From assembly GCF_010509575.1 (NCBI RefSeq), contig NZ_CP048437.1:2294001-2358000 (forward strand): a DNA stretch of 64,000 nt, written 5' to 3'. The notes beneath the pieces were generated by a model. That model saw nothing but the letters and a program-made list of their open reading frames with translations. It ran no database searches and had not been told where the DNA came from. The translations under genes were made by a program, and so were the position numbers. The DNA comes from Faecalibacterium duncaniae (lineage in GTDB: Bacteria; Bacillota; Clostridia; Oscillospirales; Ruminococcaceae). Shown here one piece after another: positions 15,118 to 24,441 of the stretch; within the stretch, counting starts at the first letter, position 1; each line of letters begins with the position of its first letter.

Positions 15118-16823
15118 TTCTTCGCCAATGCTCTTGTGCTCAGATTTTCCTCCGCGCCGCTCAATTTTTCGCGGAATTGCGTAATCTGCATCTGGGCCGC
15201 CGTCAGCTTCTGTGCCAGCGTGCCGTTCTGCCGCACCCTCTGGCGCACTTTTTCGATGCCCTCAAAGTCCATCATCTCCAGTGCCGCCAGGGCCGCGTCG
15301 GCATTCTGGGGTGCAAAGAAACCCAGCTGGTAGCACTCCTTCGCCGTTTCATTCTGGGAAAGGCGGCTGAAGGTGGATTTTTTCTCAGCGCTCACCACGA
15401 TATCAAACACCGGTTCCCGGCTTCCCAGCTCCACGCCGCCCATCAGCCCCATGGGGCGGGCACGCAGCGCTGCCCCGGAAAAGGGCACGAACTCCCTGCC
15501 TCCGGCAGGCCCGATGACACGGAACACCCGCTCCTCATCGTAAAACTGCCGCATCAGGTCAATGATGAGGTAGCACTCCCTTGCAAAGGCCCGGTAGGCG
15601 CTTTTGAGCATATCGCGGGAGAGCTTGCTGCCCGCCTCCTGCAGGGCCGCAATGGCACTTGCCGCCGTCACGCCGCCTGCGGTGCCGCCCTGGGTCATAT
15701 CCCGGTTTCCGCTGATCTCCTTCAGTTCCTCAATGCGGCTGTTGCGGTAGCTCAGGCTGTTTCCCTGCAAACCGGCGGTCTGCAATGGACGGAAACTCTC
15801 GTCTCCCAGCCGCCCGGCCACATGGACGATGTCCCGGCTGAGATCCGCCAGTTCCTCCTCGTTCACGCCCGCCGTGTCGCTGAGCACATACCGCTGCTTG
15901 GATGCCAGCAGGACATTTTCATCCATGGCATGGTTCATCCGGTCGATGGCGGTCTGGCATTCCTTCATCACATCGATATAGCCAAAGCCCGCCGGGCTGT
16001 CCTCTTCCATAAACAGCGGGTCGAACACGAAGGGATATTTCCCGTGGTCGTAGAAGCCCCGCCCGGCAAGGGCCGGGTCGTTCTCGCTGGCGTAGAGCAC
16101 CACGCCGTTGCAGAACTTGCAGTAGTGGAGCAGGGTGTGTCCGGCCTTGTCCGGCTTTTTGTAGTACCAGTCCACCACCACGCTTTTTTCGGTGGTATCC
16201 AGCCCGCCGTCGTGGAGAAAACGGGGTACATCCAGCACACTGGCGCTGTGGCCCTTCAGCTGGGGCCAGCGGTTTTCCAGCTGTTTGGTGTTCTCCATGC
16301 TCAGGGAGAAAAAGTGGGGCGAGGCCTGGATATCAGCCACGCCCGGCTCCCAGTAGAGCATGAGCAGGTTCATGGGCCGGATGGCGATCTCTCCCACGCC
16401 GCCCCGGGCCTCCGGGTCCCAGAACACGCCCTTGACCCCGGTGCCCTGCTTGAGCTTGCGCCACCAGGTGTCGCTGTACACCTGCTCATAGTCTGCCTGC
16501 TCCAGCACCACCGGCAGGATGCTGGAAAGCACCTGTGCGGTCTGCGCATCGTCTGCCGCCCGGGGCAGAACGTTGGGGGCCGGGTAATTGTCCATGGCAT
16601 CGGCGTGCTTGTTGGCAATGCTGTTGAACAGCCACCCACTGGCAGGCTGGGGCTTGCCCTCCATCATGGGGTTCTGGTAGTTCTTCCAGTGTCCCATCCG
16701 GAACCACAGCTCGTTGTCCACAATGCGTTTGTCCAGCGCGGCCTTTCCGGCCTTGTATTTCTGTAAAATGGCAGTGGCTTCGGCCACTTCTTCTACCCCG
16801 ATGGGGGGCTTTTCATCGATCAT
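15087..16823 (-). CDS. Phage portal protein
   Basis: 578 residues, suitable for a podovirus-type portal that forms the dodecameric DNA gate of the head. Recognisable segments include the N-terminal helical wing (WFRMGHWKNYQNPMMEGKPQ), the core motif NSIANKHADAMDNYPAPNVLP, KQGTGVKGVFWDPEARG, and a helical stem with RDMTQGGTAGGVTAASAIAA, a run often seen in portals of this group. The C-terminal 120 residues are helical (barrel-like). It lies between large terminase and scaffold. The 3' end of the gene overlaps the repeat at 15078-15117, meaning that the repeat contributes to the last codons. Confidence 0.85.
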   Translation of the reverse strand: MIDEKPPIGVEEVAEATAILQKYKAGKAALDKRIVDNELWFRMGHWKNYQNPMMEGKPQPASGWLFNSIANKHADAMDNYPAPNVLPRAADDAQTAQVLSSILPVVLEQADYEQVYSDTWWRKLKQGTGVKGVFWDPEARGGVGEIAIRPMNLLMLYWEPGVADIQASPHFFSLSMENTKQLENRWPQLKGHSASVLDVPRFLHDGGLDTTEKSVVVDWYYKKPDKAGHTLLHYCKFCNGVVLYASENDPALAGRGFYDHGKYPFVFDPLFMEEDSPAGFGYIDVMKECQTAIDRMNHAMDENVLLASKQRYVLSDTAGVNEEELADLSRDIVHVAGRLGDESFRPLQTAGLQGNSLSYRNSRIEELKEISGNRDMTQGGTAGGVTAASAIAALQEAGSKLSRDMLKSAYRAFARECYLIIDLMRQFYDEERVFRVIGPAGGREFVPFSGAALRARPMGLMGGVELGSREPVFDIVVSAEKKSTFSRLSQNETAKECYQLGFFAPQNADAALAALEMMDFEGIEKVRQRVRQNGTLAQKLTAAQMQITQFREKLSGAEENLSTRALAKNLSGALRQLS

Positions 16824-16850
16824 TGCTTACTCCTTTCTTGTTAGCTTCCT

Positions 16851-17094
16851 CACCCTCTCAGTCTCGCTCCGCTCGCCCACAGCCGGGTTGCGGCTCCCAG
16901 CGTCTGCTTCACTCTGTTCGCATCCTTGCTGGCCGCTGCCCCAACAACTCCTCCCTCAATCCGCCGCTGGCGGCGGTCGTCGTCGTTGCTCCCAAAGTGG
17001 GAGCTTCTGACGAAACTGCAAACTTTGCAATAACTGCCAAGGCCTCGCCCTTCGGGAGAGGTGGCAGCGCGCCAGCGCTGACGGAGAGGGTGAG
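16851..17094. repeat. Interspersed GC-rich repeat (copy 4, long composite) between terminase and portal
   Basis: The 275-base gap between the two phage genes is filled by a composite copy beginning CACCCTCTCAGTC and ending GACGGAGAGGGTGAG, with an inner CGCCGCTGGCGGCGG hairpin and CTCCCAAAGTGGGAG. Ends are imperfect inverted repeats. No open frame with RBS is seen. Confidence 0.6.
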
Positions 17095-17098
17095 CCGC

Positions 17099-18532
17099 CT
17101 ATACCCTGTAAAATCTTGCCCTCCGGTGCAGCTCCAGCGGGTCATCCCCCAACGGAGGCTGCACGGTCTGCCGGGGCGGGGAGATGGGATTTTCCATCAG
17201 CACATAGCGGCACTCGTCATAGATATGGTCCTCCTGCCGGGTGTCGATGTCCTCCACATTGCTCTCGTCATAGACCAGGTTCGGGAGGGTGCGGATGAAG
17301 TGCCTGCAGGTGTTGAACACCTGAAACATGGGCCGCCCCTCCCCATCGAACGCCAGCCGGTAGTGGAACTGCATCTTCCCCGCCAGGCGGGTGTGGTCAC
17401 CGGGGACCCAGTGGAGAAAATGGGGGCCCCGCTCCATCATGGCGGCAATGCTCTCGCCCCGGCTCTCATCAAAGATGGCGGGGTCAGCCACCCCCAGAAT
17501 GGTGCGGCCCTTGAGCATCGGGTCGTTCTGCTCCGCCTCCCGGATCCGCCTTGCCTGTTCCACCGGATCGATGCGCAGGCCCTCGTTGGGGCGGCCCGTG
17601 CAGCCGTACAGCTCCTTGATGCGGTAAAGCCTGCCCTCCTCATCCGCCGCGTACCACCCCACCGAGAACGGCTTCGAGAAACCGAAATCGTACCCCCGGT
17701 AGATCTTCCAGTGTCTGGGGATGGCAAAGGGCGCAATGACATGGGTCCAGCGCTGGTCCTGATAATGCCCCGGGTCGTTCCGCCACTCGGTGAACACCTG
17801 CCCCGAAAAGCTGTCCCAGCTGCCATAGAGCAGGGCCTGCTTTTCCGCTTCGGGCAGGCTTGCCAGACTGGCAAGGTAGTCCGGGTCATTTTCCAGCAGG
17901 GCGGGGTTGTCGAACACGCTGGACGGGATAAACACCCTTGCCCGCTCCAGCACCTTCTCGGTTCCGTCCGGCATCCGCACCGGGAACTGTTCCACAATGG
18001 GGGTGCCGGGCGGGGCAGGCGTGATGAACCTGGCTTTCACCCAGCCGTGCCCCACACCGCCGGGATTGGTGGTGGCCCGCAGGTAGACCCGGGTGCCCGG
18101 GCCGGTAGGGCGGTTGCGGCTCATCATATAGCTGTACTCTTCCCACTCGAAATGGGTCAGCTCATCGAACCCGATGAAGTCGAAGGCCTTGCCCTGATAA
18201 TTTGTGCGGTCCTTGGTGTACTGCATGGAACCAAAGTAGATCTTTGCCCCGCTGGGGAACACCCACACATGGCTGGTGGCGTTGTACTGCGCCGTAGGAA
18301 AAGCCCGCTTGTAGTAGGCCATGCTCTTGTCCACCAGATCACTGAGCTGGGGGTAGGTCTTGCGCAGGATGAGCCCCCGATAGTGGGGGATGTGCACCTG
18401 CCGCAGGGCCTCGATCACCAGCGCGTCACTCTTGCCGCCGCCTGCCGCGCCCCCGTACAGGGCTTCTGGTTCTGGGCGGCGCATGAACTCCGCCTGCCGG
18501 GGCTGGGGCCGCCATACGATCTCTGCATTCAT
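17099..18532 (-). CDS. Phage terminase large subunit
   Basis: 477 residues from ATG 18532 (GGAGG upstream; ATGA overlap with the preceding gene). ATPase domain: Walker A GGAAGGGKSDA near residue 30, Walker B DFIGFDELTHFEW near 125, coupling motif RATTNPGG. C-terminal RNase H-like nuclease: acidic residues in YDFGFSKPFSVGWY, GVADPAIFDESRG and EDHIYDECRYVLM. It cuts and pumps DNA into the prohead through the portal encoded next. Full-length and uninterrupted, so packaging function could persist. Confidence 0.93.
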   Translation of the reverse strand: MNAEIVWRPQPRQAEFMRRPEPEALYGGAAGGGKSDALVIEALRQVHIPHYRGLILRKTYPQLSDLVDKSMAYYKRAFPTAQYNATSHVWVFPSGAKIYFGSMQYTKDRTNYQGKAFDFIGFDELTHFEWEEYSYMMSRNRPTGPGTRVYLRATTNPGGVGHGWVKARFITPAPPGTPIVEQFPVRMPDGTEKVLERARVFIPSSVFDNPALLENDPDYLASLASLPEAEKQALLYGSWDSFSGQVFTEWRNDPGHYQDQRWTHVIAPFAIPRHWKIYRGYDFGFSKPFSVGWYAADEEGRLYRIKELYGCTGRPNEGLRIDPVEQARRIREAEQNDPMLKGRTILGVADPAIFDESRGESIAAMMERGPHFLHWVPGDHTRLAGKMQFHYRLAFDGEGRPMFQVFNTCRHFIRTLPNLVYDESNVEDIDTRQEDHIYDECRYVLMENPISPPRQTVQPPLGDDPLELHRRARFYRV

Positions 18533-18813
18533 ACGTCCTCCACGGCTGGCAGAAGCACCACGCCGCACGCCCGGGCCTCGGCATCCGCACCCTGATCATT
18601 CAGGGTCTTGGCCACCGCAGCCAGATCCTTCAGCACCGCCGTAGCCTCCTTGAGCCCCTTCATCAGGGCGGGGTCAGAGCCATCGCCACGCTGGGCCTTC
18701 TGCCGGGCGTTCAGTTCCTTGACCTCCTGCGCCAGCATGGTGCTCAGGGTGTCGGTGGCCTTGTGCAGGCTGGCAAGGCTCTTGTCCCTGCCCGGCTGTT
18801 TTGCTTGCGCCAT
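18529..18813 (-). CDS. Small protein upstream of terminase (candidate small terminase subunit)
   Basis: 94 residues, strongly helical, beginning MAQAKQPGRDKSLASLHKAT with a long helix MLAQEVKELNARQKAQRGDG. Direct 4-base overlap with the large terminase gene and first place in the late operon fit a small terminase subunit or a DNA-packaging accessory, but it lacks an obvious helix-turn-helix and is shorter than most. RBS GAAAGGATG lies rather far upstream of the ATG. The stated role rests on position alone. Confidence 0.5.
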   Translation of the reverse strand: MAQAKQPGRDKSLASLHKATDTLSTMLAQEVKELNARQKAQRGDGSDPALMKGLKEATAVLKDLAAVAKTLNDQGADAEARACGVVLLPAVEDV

Positions 18814-19044
18814 CCTGTGTTCTCACATCCTTTCTGTTTGGCTTGGCACAAGGATACCAGCTTTTCGTCCCCTGCAACAGCGCGCACTTTTGCAGGGCTG
18901 TTTTGTACTTTTAGCGTCATAAAATCCCATCCGTATAAAACAATCTTTCATTTTTCATCGCTGTATCGCACCGTGCAGAAATCTCCGTTTTTCTCTCGGA
19001 TTTTTCACGCGCAGACACATCAGGTGCGTGAAGCGCCTTTTGCG
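18814..19044. other. Non-coding gap upstream of the phage module
   Basis: About 230 bases between the first phage gene and the peptidase terminator. It is AT-richer than its surroundings. On the minus strand TTGCAG and TATCCT occur 15 bases apart near 18854-18880, a weak promoter candidate for the phage operon. No RNA gene or good small open frame was recognised. Confidence 0.35.
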
Positions 19045-19098
19045 CAAAAAAGCAGGCACTCCGCCCGCCCCGTCCGGGGCAAAGTCAGAGTGCCTGCT
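19045..19098 (-). terminator. Terminator of the M16C peptidase gene
   Basis: AGCAGGCACTC (19051-19061) pairs with GAGTGCCTGCT (19088-19098); on the minus strand it is followed by six T (19046-19051). Confidence 0.8.
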
Positions 19099-19126
19099 TT
19101 CGTTACAGATTCAGTTTCGGTTCTGC

Positions 19127-21880
19127 TTACAGGGTCTCGATGCGGTCAAACAGCTGCTTGCCTGCTTCCACAGCGTCCTTGCTGCCAAAGACCACACGGG
19201 TAGCGTTTGCCATCCGGTCTGCAAGGTCTGCGGCCTGTGCCCGGATCGTTTCAGCTGTCACGCTGCACATGGCCTTGCGGTCCGCGGCCAGCATAGCATC
19301 GGTGATGCCGCAGAAGTACCGGCGGTCCAGCTCCTTGGCCTCAGCGTTGGGCTTTTTGGGCGAATCCATCTCGGACACCGCACCCACGATGAACTCGGTC
19401 AGGTCTTTTTCGGTGTACTCCCGGCCTGCCAGCGCCTCGGGGGCCTTGGCAAAGGTCTCGTAGCTCTCGGTCAGGTGGGGGTCACGGTAGGTGTACAGTC
19501 CCTCGGTCTGGGCACGGGTCAGCATTCCGGTGCCGTAAGCGCCGCCCACCTCACGGATGTTGTGCCACAGGTATTCGTAGCTCATAATGCGGGCCAGCAC
19601 CCGGCGGTCGGCCTGCCGCTCCATGGGCCAGGTCAGGATATCATAGTTCACGCCGCCGTCAATAATAAATGCCTCGTTCACGGGGGCCGTCAGCACCTCT
19701 GTGTAGGGCTTGGCAGCGGTGCGGCCCTGGGCAGCAAAGGCACTACCGGGCAGCAGGGCACGCAGCTTTGCCAGCGCTTCCTCACTGCCATGCAGGCTGA
19801 CGGTCAGGGCTGCATGGTTCAGCACCTTTTCCCGCACCGCTTCCAGCTTTTTGCCCATGGCGGCCCAGTCGGCCTGTTCCAGCAGGCCGCACAGGAAGTG
19901 GTACCCGGTCACGCCGCTGCACCGCTCGCTCAGGGCATACTCCACGGAGTAGTGGGCGGCGGCACGCACGGCAGCGTACTGGTTGCCCTGCCGGATGAAC
20001 TGCTGCTCCATGTTCAGCTTCTGCTGGCTCAGCACCCGGGCAAAGGCTTCCTCGGCCTTGGGACCGGTCAGGCAGGTCTTGTAGAGGTACTCACTGCCCA
20101 GCGCAATGGCCTTGTCCAGATTCCGTTCCAACAGGCTCATGTTCCAGGTAAGCTTTGCGTGGCAGGGGCTGCCCTCCTGCCGCCCGGTCCAGAAGCTGAT
20201 GCAGGCCATGCTGTTGCCCAGCCAGGTGGCGCGCTGGGTCTGCAGCTCCCGGGCAGTGTGCTCCGGGGTATCCAGCTCGTCCAGAATATCAGTCAGCAGG
20301 TCAAGATACTGCACCTCTTCCGGGGTGCACTCGCCCAGGTCGTAGTAGAAATTCAGATACAGACTGCCCTTGGAGGGGTGGTGCAGCAGCTCCGCACCGG
20401 CCAGCGGTTCCACTGTACCGGCAGCGCTCCTGTCACCGTCGCCCAGGTCGGCCACGGTCAGCGGATGGTCCAGCACCAGCTTGCCGTCATTGCGGGCAGG
20501 GGCAGCATCTTCTTCGTTCTTCTTGGGCAGGGCCGGGGTCTGGATCACCTGCACCGGCTCGGCCAGCAGCAGATTCTTCAGCAGATCGTTGAACCAGCCG
20601 GTGGAGAGCTTCTCCCGCAGGGAAGCAAACAGTTTGTCGGTGTGGAGCAGCAGAGCCGGGTCTCCGGTGTGGAGCCAGCCGGTGGCGGCATAGATGGCAT
20701 CCAGCACACCGTCGGGCAGGCTGCCCGGGCGCTCCAGAGAGGCAAACTCCATGGCGTTCAAGCTGGCCAGCAGCAGTTCCTCGGGGATGCCCCCTGCCAG
20801 CAGGTCGGTCACAGCCTGTTTCACACCAACTGCAAATTTGGGGGCAGTCTCTGCGGTGGCCCCCCGCAGCACCAGCTCCAGCGTGGGCTGCAGGGTGCTG
20901 TCGTCAAAGCCAATGTCGATATCCGCGCCCAGCTTCTGCTCCAGCAGAGCTGCCTTCAGCGGGGACTGGTTGGTGCCCAGCAGGGCATCCAGCAGGATCT
21001 CCACGCCCAGCTGGCGCTCCCGATCAGCAAACGCGCCGGTGTACCAGGCCAGCGCACACTGCACCTGATCCGGCTCGGGGTTTTCGGTGTAGTACGGGAT
21101 GTGCACACGCACACCGTTCTGCTGGTCCTGCACCGTCAGCCGGGGGCGGCTGGTGCCCTTGGGCATCCTGCTCAGGTAGTGCTCATCCAGAAACGCCAGC
21201 TTCTCGGCCATATCCATCTTGCCGTACAGGGTGATGCAGCAGTTGTCGGCACTGTAATGACGGCGGTACACCCGCTGGTATTTTTCATAGGTCAGGGCCG
21301 GGATGGAGGCCGGGTCGCCGCCGGACACAAAGCCGTAGGCCGTATCCGGGAACATGGCCCGCTCCAGCGCGTTCTGCAGCTGCGCGTCCGGGGAGGCCAG
21401 CGCACCCTGCATCTCATTGTAGACCACACCGCTCACCGTGCCGTCCGCGTCCCGGTGCCAGCCCTCCTGCTCGAACACGGCCTTGTCCACCATGGCCAGC
21501 GGGCAGAACACGGCGTTCAGGTACACGTCCATCAGGTTCCTGAAGTCGGTCTCGTTGGGGGTGGCAAAGGGATACACCGTCTTGTCCGGGAAGGTCATGG
21601 CGTTCAGGAAGGAGGCCATACTGCTCTTGAGCAGCTGCAAAAAAGGCGAGGTCACGGGGTACTTCTCGCTGCCCGCCAGCACCGAGTGCTCCAGAATGTG
21701 GAACACACCGGTGTCGTCGGAGGGGAAGGTGCCGAAGCCGATGCCGAACGCCTTGTTGGTGTCCTCGTTCTCCACCAGCAGGACAGTGGCCCCGCTCACA
21801 TCGTGGTTCAGAACCGTCAGCACACCGTGCTGCTCCGGGCAGTCCTCGCGGCGCACCAGCGTATAACCGGGATAGTTCAT
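19127..21880 (-). CDS. M16C-family zinc peptidase (presequence-protease/insulinase type)
   Basis: 917 residues; ATG 21880 chosen for AAAGGAG 7 bases upstream. The inverted zinc motif HILEH (H61, E64, H65) and the downstream ligand E156 in GVVYNEMQG are present in the first of two pseudo-repeated halves. SGGDPASIPALTYEKYQRVY and the C-terminal EVGGAYGTGMLTRAQTEG are hallmarks of the M16C subgroup, which forms a closed chamber and degrades unstructured peptides of roughly 10-70 residues. No signal peptide, so it acts in the cytoplasm on oligopeptides or leader peptides. It is a single-gene unit with its own terminator. Confidence 0.92.
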   Translation of the reverse strand: MNYPGYTLVRREDCPEQHGVLTVLNHDVSGATVLLVENEDTNKAFGIGFGTFPSDDTGVFHILEHSVLAGSEKYPVTSPFLQLLKSSMASFLNAMTFPDKTVYPFATPNETDFRNLMDVYLNAVFCPLAMVDKAVFEQEGWHRDADGTVSGVVYNEMQGALASPDAQLQNALERAMFPDTAYGFVSGGDPASIPALTYEKYQRVYRRHYSADNCCITLYGKMDMAEKLAFLDEHYLSRMPKGTSRPRLTVQDQQNGVRVHIPYYTENPEPDQVQCALAWYTGAFADRERQLGVEILLDALLGTNQSPLKAALLEQKLGADIDIGFDDSTLQPTLELVLRGATAETAPKFAVGVKQAVTDLLAGGIPEELLLASLNAMEFASLERPGSLPDGVLDAIYAATGWLHTGDPALLLHTDKLFASLREKLSTGWFNDLLKNLLLAEPVQVIQTPALPKKNEEDAAPARNDGKLVLDHPLTVADLGDGDRSAAGTVEPLAGAELLHHPSKGSLYLNFYYDLGECTPEEVQYLDLLTDILDELDTPEHTARELQTQRATWLGNSMACISFWTGRQEGSPCHAKLTWNMSLLERNLDKAIALGSEYLYKTCLTGPKAEEAFARVLSQQKLNMEQQFIRQGNQYAAVRAAAHYSVEYALSERCSGVTGYHFLCGLLEQADWAAMGKKLEAVREKVLNHAALTVSLHGSEEALAKLRALLPGSAFAAQGRTAAKPYTEVLTAPVNEAFIIDGGVNYDILTWPMERQADRRVLARIMSYEYLWHNIREVGGAYGTGMLTRAQTEGLYTYRDPHLTESYETFAKAPEALAGREYTEKDLTEFIVGAVSEMDSPKKPNAEAKELDRRYFCGITDAMLAADRKAMCSVTAETIRAQAADLADRMANATRVVFGSKDAVEAGKQLFDRIETL

Positions 21881-21964
21881 GTTGTTTCTCCTTTGGGTCA
21901 TATTTTTTCAAAGTGTTTGGCCCTATTGTACCACGCCTTCCGGTAAGACGCAACGAACAAAAAA

Positions 21965-22126
21965 AGGCCCTCCCAAAGGGAAGGCTCTTGCGGTTAAACC
22001 CCACCGTCATCCCTGCGGGATGCCACCGCCCCTGGTAGGGGCGGCCTTGGCAAAGAGGTCAGGCTTTGCGAAATACCAAAGGCCCCACTACTAGGGGGGC
22101 TGTCACCGCAGGTGACTGGGGGGTTC
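21965..22126. repeat. Interspersed GC-rich repeat (copy 5, composite)
   Basis: Adjacent hairpins CCTCCCAAAGGGAAGG, CCGCCCCTGGTAGGGGCGG, CCCCACTACTAGGGGGG and GTCACCGCAGGTGAC between the M16C and UMF1 genes. It relates to the copies in the phage module and fills most of the 250-base gap. Confidence 0.6.
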
Positions 22127-22129
22127 AAT

Positions 22130-23374
22130 TCACTTTTGATCCGACACCCGGAACAGCACGAATCCCACAACGAACAGCACGATCAGGCTGCCCACGCCCA
22201 CATTGGCGCTGCCGGTCAGCTGGCTGCCCACACTGACGATCATGGTGCCCAGAAAGGATGCGCCCTTGCCGCAGATATCGAACAGACCGAAGTACTCGCC
22301 CGATTTTTCCGGCGGGATGATCTTGGCAAAATGGCTCCGGCTCAGCGCCTGGATGCCGCCCTGGAACATGCCCACCACAACGGCCAGCACCCAGAACTGC
22401 CACTGGTGCTTCAGGAAAAAGGCAAACAGCGCAATACCCGCATAGGCTGCGATGCAGACCGGGATGAGGGTGCCTGAGGGGTATTGCCCGCTCAGCCGCC
22501 CGAACACCAGTGCCGAGGGGAAGGCCACGATCTGGGTGACCAGCAGCGCCAGCAGCAGGCCGGTGGTGTCCAGCCCCAGGGCCGTGCCGTAGGCCGTGGC
22601 CATATCGATGATGGTGTACACACCATCGATGTAGCAGAAAAAGGCCAGCAGGAACCAGAATACCTGCCTGTCCTCTTTCAGGTGGCGGAGGGTGTGGCCG
22701 ATGCGGGCAAAGCTCTGGCGGATGGCATGTTCCTGCACCTCCACAAAGTGCACCTGCTTATACTGGCGCAGCAGGGGCAGGGTGGTCACCAGCCACCAGA
22801 CGGCGGTGATAAAGAGAGCAAGGTTCAGCGCCGTCATCTGGGAGATACCGATGCTCCCGGCCCCCAGCACCAGCGCCAGACAGACCACAAAGGGCACACA
22901 GCTGCCAATGTAGCCCCAGGCATAGCCTTTGGAGGAGACCTCATCCATCCGGTCCGGCACAGTCACATCGCTGAGCATGGAGTCATAGAACACCAAACTG
23001 CCCGAAAAGCCTACCTTGGCAAAGATGAAGATGAGCAGGAACGGCAGCCAGGTGCTTGCCATCCCCATGGCGCAGCAGCCGATCACACCCACTGCCACGC
23101 AGAAGGTGAAGATGGGCTTTTTGTAGTTGCGGGTATCGGCCAGTGTGCCAAGGATCGGGCTGAGCACCGCCGTGATGACTGTGACCGCCGAGGCTGCATA
23201 GCCCCAGTAGGCCAGATACTCCACCGAGCTCAGGCCGCCCCCCTCAGCCAGTGCGTTGAAGAAGATGGGGATCAGCGTTGCCACCAGCAGCACAAACGCC
23301 GAGTTGCCCACATCGTATAAGATCCACGCCCGTTCCAGGCTGGTCAGGCGAAATTTTTGCTTTGCTTTGTCCAT
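22130..23374 (-). CDS. UMF1/Atg22-like MFS transporter
   Basis: 414 residues with about twelve membrane segments. The N-terminal LTSLERAWILYDVGNSAFVLL is the characteristic start of the UMF1 family (PF11700), whose eukaryotic members export amino acids from the vacuole; bacterial substrates are largely unknown. The loop after helix four, DSMLSDVTVPDRMDEVSSKG, is also typical. ATG 23374 is preferred because AGAGGA lies 6-8 bases upstream; the longer frame begins with TTG overlapping the previous stop. It follows the phospholipase-like gene with 11 bases between, so both are probably co-transcribed. Confidence 0.85.
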   Translation of the reverse strand: MDKAKQKFRLTSLERAWILYDVGNSAFVLLVATLIPIFFNALAEGGGLSSVEYLAYWGYAASAVTVITAVLSPILGTLADTRNYKKPIFTFCVAVGVIGCCAMGMASTWLPFLLIFIFAKVGFSGSLVFYDSMLSDVTVPDRMDEVSSKGYAWGYIGSCVPFVVCLALVLGAGSIGISQMTALNLALFITAVWWLVTTLPLLRQYKQVHFVEVQEHAIRQSFARIGHTLRHLKEDRQVFWFLLAFFCYIDGVYTIIDMATAYGTALGLDTTGLLLALLVTQIVAFPSALVFGRLSGQYPSGTLIPVCIAAYAGIALFAFFLKHQWQFWVLAVVVGMFQGGIQALSRSHFAKIIPPEKSGEYFGLFDICGKGASFLGTMIVSVGSQLTGSANVGVGSLIVLFVVGFVLFRVSDQK

Positions 23375-23385
23375 TTGCATTCCTC

Positions 23386-24183
23386 TCAAAATTCTCCGAA
23401 GGTGTGGTCATAGGCCTTGTCCAGCGGTGCGCCGTTGGAGAGCCCTTCCACATATTCCGTGATGAGCCGCACTGCCAGCGGGAGAGCCTGCTGATACAGC
23501 GCTTCCAGCTCTTTGTCGCTGGCCTCGCACCGGGGATTGGGCTGGAGGTTCGCCACCAGCCCGTGCATGACATCATAGGTACCTGCCGCTTTCAGGGCCG
23601 TCAACACCACCCAGCGCTTGACCGGGCTGGTAGCCTGCAGCAGATGGTGCACCCGCACCATGCCCCGCATGGCTCCGTAGGTCTCGTCTGCCGTGACATT
23701 TTCATAGAACGGCGCAATGATCTTTGCAAACTCCCGGTTGGGGCGGATATGCCCCGCCGTGAAAAAGTGCATCGGGTCAAGCCCGTCCTCCCGCATCAGC
23801 TGGTTGTCAAACTCCGTCTCGATCTCGCAGTGGCTCACACCGCTTTCCCGGGTATAGCGCTCCACATAGGGGTGGCAGGTGCTGTCCAGTGCAAAGTGGC
23901 AGACGAACCCCAGCGCATAGGCCAACGCAGCATTCTTGTTGCGGGCCGTGTTCACCACGCCCCGGGCCCGGGTAAAGAACACCCGGCCCGGCTGCTCGTG
24001 CATGGCGTTGCCCAGCCGGTTCACGGGGTTGGACTGCAACGCCCGGTAGTAGAACATCAGGTCAGGCCCGTGCAGGCCCATATCATACAGCGGCCGGTAC
24101 GGGGTGATCTTTTCCCGCAGCTCCCTGGGCAGCTGCACCAGAACATCCGCACCAAAGCGGCGGTGTGCATACGTAGATGGCAT
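23386..24183 (-). CDS. Zinc-dependent phospholipase C-like protein
   Basis: 265 residues from ATG 24183 with AAGGAGGAGAGAGG upstream; an N-terminal extension in the same frame lacks an RBS and runs through a terminator. Residues 4-160 resemble the PF00882 Zn_dep_PLPC domain: YAHRRFGADV, GLHGPDLMFYYRAL, and LGFVCHFALDSTCHPYVERY with the conserved His/Asp zinc ligands. No signal peptide is present, unlike secreted phospholipases C, so this is the cytosolic type common in Clostridia, of unknown substrate. Operon with the UMF1 transporter. Confidence 0.82.
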   Translation of the reverse strand: MPSTYAHRRFGADVLVQLPRELREKITPYRPLYDMGLHGPDLMFYYRALQSNPVNRLGNAMHEQPGRVFFTRARGVVNTARNKNAALAYALGFVCHFALDSTCHPYVERYTRESGVSHCEIETEFDNQLMREDGLDPMHFFTAGHIRPNREFAKIIAPFYENVTADETYGAMRGMVRVHHLLQATSPVKRWVVLTALKAAGTYDVMHGLVANLQPNPRCEASDKELEALYQQALPLAVRLITEYVEGLSNGAPLDKAYDHTFGEF

Positions 24184-24306
24184 ATCCTCTCTCCTCCTTT
24201 TCGTACCAGAATCAGTATAGCAGAATCCCACCCCCGCCGCCACCCTTCCGGGTCTGATTTGTGTAAAATTTTTGAGATATTTTTCATTACGCCCATCCCA
24301 TAGCGC

Positions 24307-24345
24307 AAAAACGCCCCGCCGGTCTCCCGGCAGGGCGCTTTCGCA
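24307..24345. terminator. Terminator downstream of murC
   Basis: CGCCCCGCCGG (24312-24322) and CCGGCAGGGCG (24328-24338) form a hairpin; on the minus strand five T follow. A second GC-rich hairpin (AAGCCGCCGGG ... CCCGGCGGCTT, 24395-24425) lies closer to the murC stop. Confidence 0.7.
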
Positions 24346-24441
24346 GGGTGGATATTGCAGACCAGTTCGGTCTGTGAAACGTCCGGCAGGCAAAAGCCGC
24401 CGGGCGTTTTTGACCCGGCGGCTTTCAGCTATTCCAAACGA

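Larger units (their letters stand above)
8847..18813 (-). mobile_element. P22-ordered phage structural module (incomplete prophage)
   Basis: Ten minus-strand genes in the order small packaging protein, large terminase, portal, protease-scaffold, coat, two small head/tail proteins, large tail protein, small protein and ejection-type protein. This mirrors the podovirus P22 late operon order (3-2-1-8-5-4-10-...-ejection). No integrase, repressor, replication, lysis or tailspike gene is visible, and both sides are host genes. Frames are intact. GC-rich interspersed repeats like those in host intergenic regions sit between several genes. Confidence 0.75.

Noticed and set aside
19028..21946. 972-aa open frame on the plus strand
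   Set aside because: Shadow of the M16C peptidase, whose zinc motif, RBS and terminator prove the minus-strand gene.
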